A DNA stretch of 64,000 nucleotides from Myrica gale (taxonomy: Eukaryota; Streptophyta; Magnoliopsida; Fagales; Myricaceae). The position numbers and the translations under genes are program-made. Where the stretch lies: the NCBI GenBank assembly GCA_963930655.1, contig OZ005607.1, positions 17,682,374-17,746,373 on the forward strand, written 5' to 3'. Positions 58,641-64,000 of this stretch are shown here, piece by piece; position 1 is the first letter of the stretch; each line of letters starts with the position of its first letter. The notes beneath the pieces were generated by a model. The model worked only from the letters and a program-made list of their open reading frames with translations. It ran no database searches and was not told the origin of the DNA.

Positions 58641-59039
58641 CTATTTCATTATTATTTCTTTAATAGTAATAGAGTTAATACATTTTTTTGTGCTTGTGTA
58701 GTCACAGGACGTCGTGAGCAGATGATGGAGCACATAAGACAACTCACACCACATTTTACGCCAAAACGATGATTTGGATGGAGTTTCAGATTTCATTTAC
58801 CTTATGTATTTTATTTAATAATGATTTCTATTACTTATTTTATTTCAGATTATGACCATTAAATATTTGTAGAGACAATTATTAATGTTATTTTATAATT
58901 AATATAATTTCTTCACATCCACTTGTAATTAAGATTTAAATACATAATTTAAATAAATATAAAACGTCCAGACGACATAAAAGATTGTGCGTTAAATGTA
59001 TAATTTCAATAAATATATGAATGTTTGCACAAGATAAAT
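58641..59039 (+). other. CACTA remnant, last coding scrap and spacer
   Basis: Near 58705-58770 a short reading TGRREQMMEHIRQLTPHF ends in a stop; it would suit the tail of a CACTA-encoded protein but is too short to prove. The remainder is AT-rich with nothing recognised. Confidence 0.3.
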
Positions 59040-60003
59040 AGATGTGCGGACGGTTTGTTCCAAATTTCGTCCCAACTTTTATTGACACCCACACGCCTTT
59101 TTTTAATTATCGTCCGCACTTTTACTAACCGTTCACATTAAAAGTAACCACGTTCGAACATGTTAAAAAGTGTTCTGACGTTACATTTTGTGACACTTAT
59201 TTCTTTCGTCACAAATACGAAATACGTTGGAACATATAGTTTGGACCTTGCGCACGTGTTTCAGTGATGAATTAGAGTTTTGTCACGCACCACAAAGAGT
59301 GTGAATAGATTATCCGAATGGATAAAAAACAACCAATGCAAGTGTGACGTAAGTGTAATCGTCACCCCAATTGAAAACCATCTGAACGATTATTCCTGAT
59401 AAAACTGGAAAACTGTCACCCAAAATCTTGTGTGACACGCTTACAGTGACAAACAGCCTGTCAAATAGATTTTGATACAGAGAAGTTTTAGTGACGAAAT
59501 TATAGCTTTTGGTGACAAATTTTTTTGACACCCGAAAGTAATTTTATTATAAGGATCGATCAAACGCCCTTTTGAAAAAGTGACAGTTATTGGTTGTTCG
59601 GCATGTGCCATGTGTCAATTCGTAACCGATTGATCGTGTGGTAGTGACGACCGATTAATCGCTAATATAGCCATGTATCGCCACAAAGCGATTGGTCGGC
59701 TTCGGCTTCGGCTTCTAGGGGCGATTGATTGGCATTGATTTTGTCAGCAAAACTCTATGCTCATCGTGACGGAACATTTAGTCACTTAATATATTTTTTA
59801 AAATATAATATGGCCTATCGATGGCCGTTGTGACCGATCGAACGGAAGGGTGACGAACAAATTCGTCCCGAAAGACTCTTTTTCTAGTGACGAAATTGGT
59901 CAAGAATTCAATTTCCGTCAAAAAAAAATTGTGACATAAAAAACAATTCGTCACCAAAAGATGACTTTTGGTGACCTCACTAAATTATCAAATTTCTAGT
60001 AGT
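59040..60003 (+). mobile_element. CACTA-type subterminal repeat region
   Basis: Many copies of gtgacgaaatt, tcgtcacc and ttggtgac in both directions, ending near ttctagtagta (about 60000), close to the TAGTG end of CACTA elements. With the TNP2-like remnant at 56170 it makes a decayed CACTA element of about 3.8 kb containing a nested LTR. The exact terminus is damaged and no 3-bp duplication was seen. Confidence 0.5.
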
Positions 60004-60119
60004 ACACATAAAGGAAAGAGAAACCAACAATTCATACGTAGAAATATAAACATAACGATGCTTCAATATTATAGGAAAATATTAACTATATATCCTAAGT
60101 ACATAGGTGGACACAGCAC

Positions 60120-61026
60120 CGCAGCTTGCACATCCAATTGCCCAGTACTACACCATTATTCAACACTAAAGGTAACACAACAGATGCAGAAGCATGTAGA
60201 CGTTATTCAAGTAATGTTCTCCAAGTACTAGTGTGACGTGTTTCCAATTCCTCCTGTACAGGACATATATAGTTAGTTATGTTCCTCCGCCATGTAAAAA
60301 ATTCATCATTTTCAGAAAATTTGTCGAAAGCAAAAAAATTCATAATTACCTAACATTTAAAATCTTTTAAAAAATCAACACAAACACTAATAAAACTTAT
60401 CCCTATACTTTTGTATATTTTTCAATAAAAATCAATCTTTCCAATCATTTAAATATCAATTAACAGTCAAATATCTTTTAAAAAAATTCATTAACTTTAT
60501 ATAAATCCTAAAAAAACTGCAATCTATCAAATGTTGTACGAATTTGGAGAATTTGTTTTTTTCAATCAAACATCACCGCATGTGTCGACACTTCCTTCAC
60601 CATGTATTGACACCATCTTCACATGTGTCAACACTGTGCATTTTCAGAAGAAGAAAAAAATTCACCATTTTCAGAAAATTCGTTAAAAGCCGAACATTTA
60701 AAATCTTAAAAAAATCAACACAAATTTCAAATATCTTTTCAAAAAACGAATTCTATCTAATCATTTATCTCTCTATACGTTTTTATATATTTCAAAAAAA
60801 AATTAATCTACAATCAAATATCTTTAAACAATTTCTTCAACTTTTTATAAGTCCTAATACAACTGTAATCTATCAGCTAAGTGTTCGTATACCATTATCA
60901 AATGTTATACAAATTTGTAGAATTTGTGTTTTTGCAACTGAACATCACCGCATGTGTATGCGCATGGATCTTTCAATGAAGATAGAGTAGTTAGAAACGC
61001 TTAATTACCTTGTAAAATTGGAGTAC
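60120..61026 (-). repeat. 3' flank of the cysteine-rich peptide gene (full copy)
   Basis: Parts match 3285-3760 and 46791-46900. It has an internal duplication: the block attcatcattttcagaaaat to atcaacacaaac occurs at about 60300-60380 and again at 60658-60728. Between these lies a scrap with tgtcgacac/tgtcaacac units resembling the LTR at 48590-48680. Confidence 0.75.
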
Positions 61027-61464
61027 TCATGGATCTTGAGTACCCCAGAATACATACCGCAATTCATGCTCCTCCAAGCACAGTAGAAAACAACCTGGAA
61101 GATGGAAAAGCTTTCCTTCGGAAGACGCATGACTATTAAAGCAAGAATCAATGCAACGTACAACTCTTGACTCTTTAGATTTGTCTTTATGAGCGTCCCT
61201 ACACTCTTCAAAAGTTTTCACAATACACTTTTCAAATTTTTTAACATTGTAAAGCTCATGTTTTTCCTTACAACTCTGCATTCCCTTTCTAAGACAATCA
61301 AGAATTGTCCTCTCAGGTACGACGTCGTCATCAAGATCATAGGAATGAGTAAGAGTCATGGCAAGTGCAGATGGCACCAAACGATCAGAACATACAAGCA
61401 GGTCACAAGTTTGCGCTGCAATAATCAAAGTAAGGATAATTAGAAGCTCCATTTTAACTGCCAT
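61027..61464 (-). CDS. Small secreted cysteine-rich protein, intact copy
   Basis: Single-exon frame of 145 residues. I chose MAVKMEL (61464) over an ATG eight codons upstream because the second copy at 47332 also starts MAVKME and the hydrophobic core follows directly. Residues 5-25 form a signal peptide (MELLIILTLIIAAQ then TCDLLVCS). The acidic DLDDDVVPE lies at 43-51. Eight cysteines follow at 57, 65, 80, 88, 104, 108, 125 and 129: C-x7-C-x14-C-x7-C-x15-C-x3-C-x16-C-x3-C, with CIDSC and CFLLC as a CxxxC pair. The layout suggests an apoplastic disulfide-rich, helical hairpin-like protein; I cannot name a family and do not claim a function. TATA box at 61551-61558, about 90 bases upstream. 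A short intron cannot be excluded. Confidence 0.65.
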   Translation of the reverse strand: MAVKMELLIILTLIIAAQTCDLLVCSDRLVPSALAMTLTHSYDLDDDVVPERTILDCLRKGMQSCKEKHELYNVKKFEKCIVKTFEECRDAHKDKSKESRVVRCIDSCFNSHASSEGKLFHLPGCFLLCLEEHELRYVFWGTQDP

Positions 61465-61489
61465 AATGGCCTCGTTTCTCTCTCTCAAT

Positions 61490-62400
61490 AGAAAAAAATT
61501 GCCTACTTAAGAATTGAGCACAATTATGGCTTCAAGATTGTAAATTACGATTATATAGGCAATTAGTTGTATGAGCTGCAAAACACCCTTCAAATAAAAT
61601 TAATAATAACCAATAGTTTTATAAATTTATTGGTTCAGAAAAAGAAAATTGTAAATAATTACACAGAGTTTTGCAAACGACGAAGCCACGTTCGAATTAG
61701 CCAATATAATTCATATATATGTATCGTCTTTACCAGTACTCTAAGAAATATGACGAGGCTTTCGTATGGAGTTAGATTTCACGCCGTAGGAGTGAATCAA
61801 GATAAAATTTATAACTGTAAAGGATAATGGCCTAATCTATAACTAAAGATCAAGTCAATAAATAAAATAAACAATATCTACAAAACTAATTATTAGGTCA
61901 TAAATTCAACCAATTTTGTCCATAAACACCTTGAAACGATAATATCCCCCCAATAAGCACTGTAAATTATTTTGTATGGTCATTATATAGTGTATTTTTA
62001 TTTTTATTTTTATTTTTTGGGTACCGAGGAAAATATGTTACAGTCGGCCTTTGTGCACTAGATTCAAATGTAATTATAGCTTTGAAAAATGTATGATCGA
62101 GTTGGGAGATCTTAGTGATGAACTCCAAACACTTGAATATAATTAGCCCTATTGTCCAACAGTATTGTATTTTCAGACTAAGCAAGTTGGCTGAAAAAAA
62201 TCCTCCAAATGGTTTGTCTTAATACGCGAACTACTCTTTAGTTTGAAATAAAGTGAGGAATTAACTAATAACGATTCAAAATTTTGAATTGCTTTTCACG
62301 AGATCTCTTGTACGTTATATATTTCTTAGTTTCAATTAATTGTATTGTATGTGGCTTGATCTTGAACAGGCAACTGTAGAAGTAAACACCCTTCAAAATA
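61490..62400 (-). promoter_or_regulatory. Peptide-gene promoter and upstream block, uninterrupted copy (D)
   Basis: The only copy in the window in which the promoter and upstream block are continuous. It matches copy A (23720-23935 plus 29481-30290) and copy C (47395-47854 plus 55343-55770). It preserves the site gtatg (61974-61978) in which the LTR element of copy C inserted. Conserved phrases include gtcaagtcaataaataaaat and atgtggcttgatcttgaaca. Confidence 0.8.
61549..61560 (-). promoter_or_regulatory. TATA box of the peptide gene
   Basis: The minus strand reads TGCCTATATAATCG here, 87-95 bases before the ATG. It implies a short leader ending in a GAGAGAGA tract (61475-61490). The site is conserved in the promoter copies at 47427 and 23759. 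Confidence 0.65.
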
Positions 62401-62639
62401 ACAAATTCATCCAAAATTCGCTAGACCTCGGAATTAGCTGTTAGCCGGCCCTCCTTGGAGTAATTTAACCATAACATCATCTAGAAAATTTCGAATTATA
62501 AGGTGTTTGATGCGTTGGAAACTAAACTCTCAGAGCTTTGCAAAAGTCATAACTCGAACACATACTCTTCGTAAATCAATCCAGATATTGATTTCAATTA
62601 TAACCTTATGTGCTGACCACACCCATGTCATGCTTCCTT
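62401..62639. other. Spacer before the gypsy element, nothing recognised
   Basis: Similarity to the peptide-gene upstream block ends near 62400; the gypsy reading starts near 62690. No feature noticed between. Confidence 0.35.
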
Positions 62640-64000
62640 GGTTGGAAAAAACTCGACCTCGAGGCCAGCTCTTCATCTTCTTCTTCATGATATCTTCAAA
62701 AATTTCTTAGCTTCACTAGTCCACTTGAAAATACTTCCCTTCAAGCACTCGGTGATAGGTACAATGATAGAGCTGAATCCATTATCAAATCTTCGATAAA
62801 AAGACGCAATACCAAGAAAGCTTCGAATATCATGAATTATCCTTGTTATAGGCCAAGTCGTGAACACTTTTGCTCTCGTACAGTTGTAAACACTTGCCGA
62901 AGATGTTCCAAATGTTGCTCTTTATGCTTGGTGTACACCAAGATATCATCAAAGTAGACAACAATAAAATGCCCAATAAAAGATTTAAAGACATGATTCA
63001 TAAGGCGCATAAAGGTGCTAGGAGCATTGGAAAGCCCAAAAGGCATAGCCATCCACTCATAAAGACCATCTCAAGTTTTGAAAGCGGTCTTCCATTCATC
63101 TTCCGGCCTCATTCGAATTTGATGATAACCACTTCAAAGATCTATCTTCAAAAAGATAGAATCACCGTGAAGTTGGAAGAAGATCATCATGGCGAGGAAT
63201 AGGAAAGCGGTATTTGATGGTAATCTTGTTCATAGCTCTCTTTTGTACAAGAAGTGTGGGGACAACAGAAGGACTCGTGCTTTCTTTCACCAAGCCTTTA
63301 GCCAAAAGCACCTCAACTTGCCTTTGCAATTCTTCATTCTCCTTATGACTCATCCTATATGTTGCTTTGTTTGGAATGATGGAACCCGGTACAAGATCAA
63401 TACAATGTTGAATGTCTCTCATAAGAGGGAGACCATGCATAATTGTTTTGGGGATAACATCAAGGAATTCCTCAAGAAGAGATTGCATAATAAGAGATGA
63501 CTCATTCAATTCTTCATTTCCTGCCATCACCACAAGAGCACAAAATTTGTTAGAACACACAAATTCCTTCTCAACATCACATATATAGAGTAAATTATTC
63601 CCCTCTCCTTTATAAGGTATGAGTGATCTCTCTAAACGCAAATGACCAAAATTATCCTTACTCCATCTTCTATAAAATCGTAAGTATTCTCGAAACCATC
63701 ATGAATAACTCTTCTATCATATTGTCATGGTCTACCAAGAAGTAAATGGCAGGCATTCATAGGAACAATATCACATAATACTTCCTATTTGTAATTCTTG
63801 CCAATAGAAAATTGAACAAGAGTGCATTTGTTTACCTTCACATTGTTTCCTTTTCGAAACCACGTAAGATTTTAAGGTTGAGGATAAGGTTGCATCTTTA
63901 AGTTTAAGCTTCTTCACCATGTCTTCAGTCACCACATTCTAACAACTTTCACCATCAATGATAATGTCACAAACTTTTCCATTGGAAGGGCATCTTGTTT
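62640..64000 (-). mobile_element. Ty3/gypsy chromovirus pol fragment (runs off right edge), broken
   Basis: Minus-strand pieces in element order: DVIPKTIMHGLPLMRDIQHC and ELQRQVEVLLAKGLVKESTS (63530-63310), [20 protein letters not shown] (63045-62990) and [19 protein letters not shown] (about 62965-62910), then HDIRSFLGIASFYRRF (about 62835-62790). YFDDILVY is the reverse transcriptase active site. The upstream protease side continues past the window. A few breaks are visible; it looks younger than the other gypsy pieces. Confidence 0.85.

Noticed and set aside
61189-61443. 84-codon plus-strand frame
   Set aside because: Antisense to the cysteine-rich peptide gene, which has signal peptide, conserved copy and promoter on the other strand.
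61027-61464. Assignment of the peptide to thionins or alpha-hairpinins
   Set aside because: The CxxxC pair at the end is suggestive, but spacing of the other four cysteines and overall length do not fit either family well enough to name it.

Overview
This is a transposon-packed nuclear segment from a flowering plant, probably a eudicot. It is AT-rich, host genes have short GT-AG introns, and both Ty1/copia and Ty3/gypsy elements carry plant-type primer sites. There is an endogenous caulimovirid and there are CACTA, hAT and Tourist-like DNA transposons. The species cannot be told from the sequence alone. Very little is host coding sequence; I see no tRNA, rRNA or CRISPR.

Layout. 1-2032: terminus of a CACTA element running off the left edge. 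2140-2840: hAT transposase remnant. 3285-3760: a copy of the flank of a small peptide gene. 4015-6460: gypsy and copia fragments. 6461-20601: a SEN1-like helicase gene on the minus strand, now a pseudogene, split by a solo LTR (6492-7039) and a copia element (9472-19596) that itself holds a giant LTR (11081-14910). 20602-23120: LTR scraps and a MITE. 23720-31455: a duplicated promoter block that received a caulimovirid fossil (23936-29480). 31468-32623: a hAT-like element. 32768-33561: a small spliced host gene with two TFIIB/BRF-type zinc ribbons. 34114-37322: a fold-back element, several Tourist MITEs and a gypsy integrase scrap. 38900-46790: gypsy and copia fragments and a 3.1-kb solo LTR. 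46791-56160: a broken copy of a secreted cysteine-rich peptide gene and its promoter block, split by a LTR element that is itself split by a 4.3-kb solo LTR. 56170-60003: CACTA TNP2-like remnant with a nested LTR. 60120-62400: the best copy of the peptide gene with flanks and promoter. 62640-64000: gypsy RT on the minus strand, running off the right edge.

Two host items stand out. The first is a secreted eight-cysteine protein (61027-61464) whose promoter/flank block occurs several times over 58 kb while only one coding copy looks whole. The second is a 162-residue predicted protein (32768-33561) with two BRF-like zinc ribbons and no cyclin folds. Nested insertions can be ordered in time from target-site duplications and from undisturbed homologous sites within the window.
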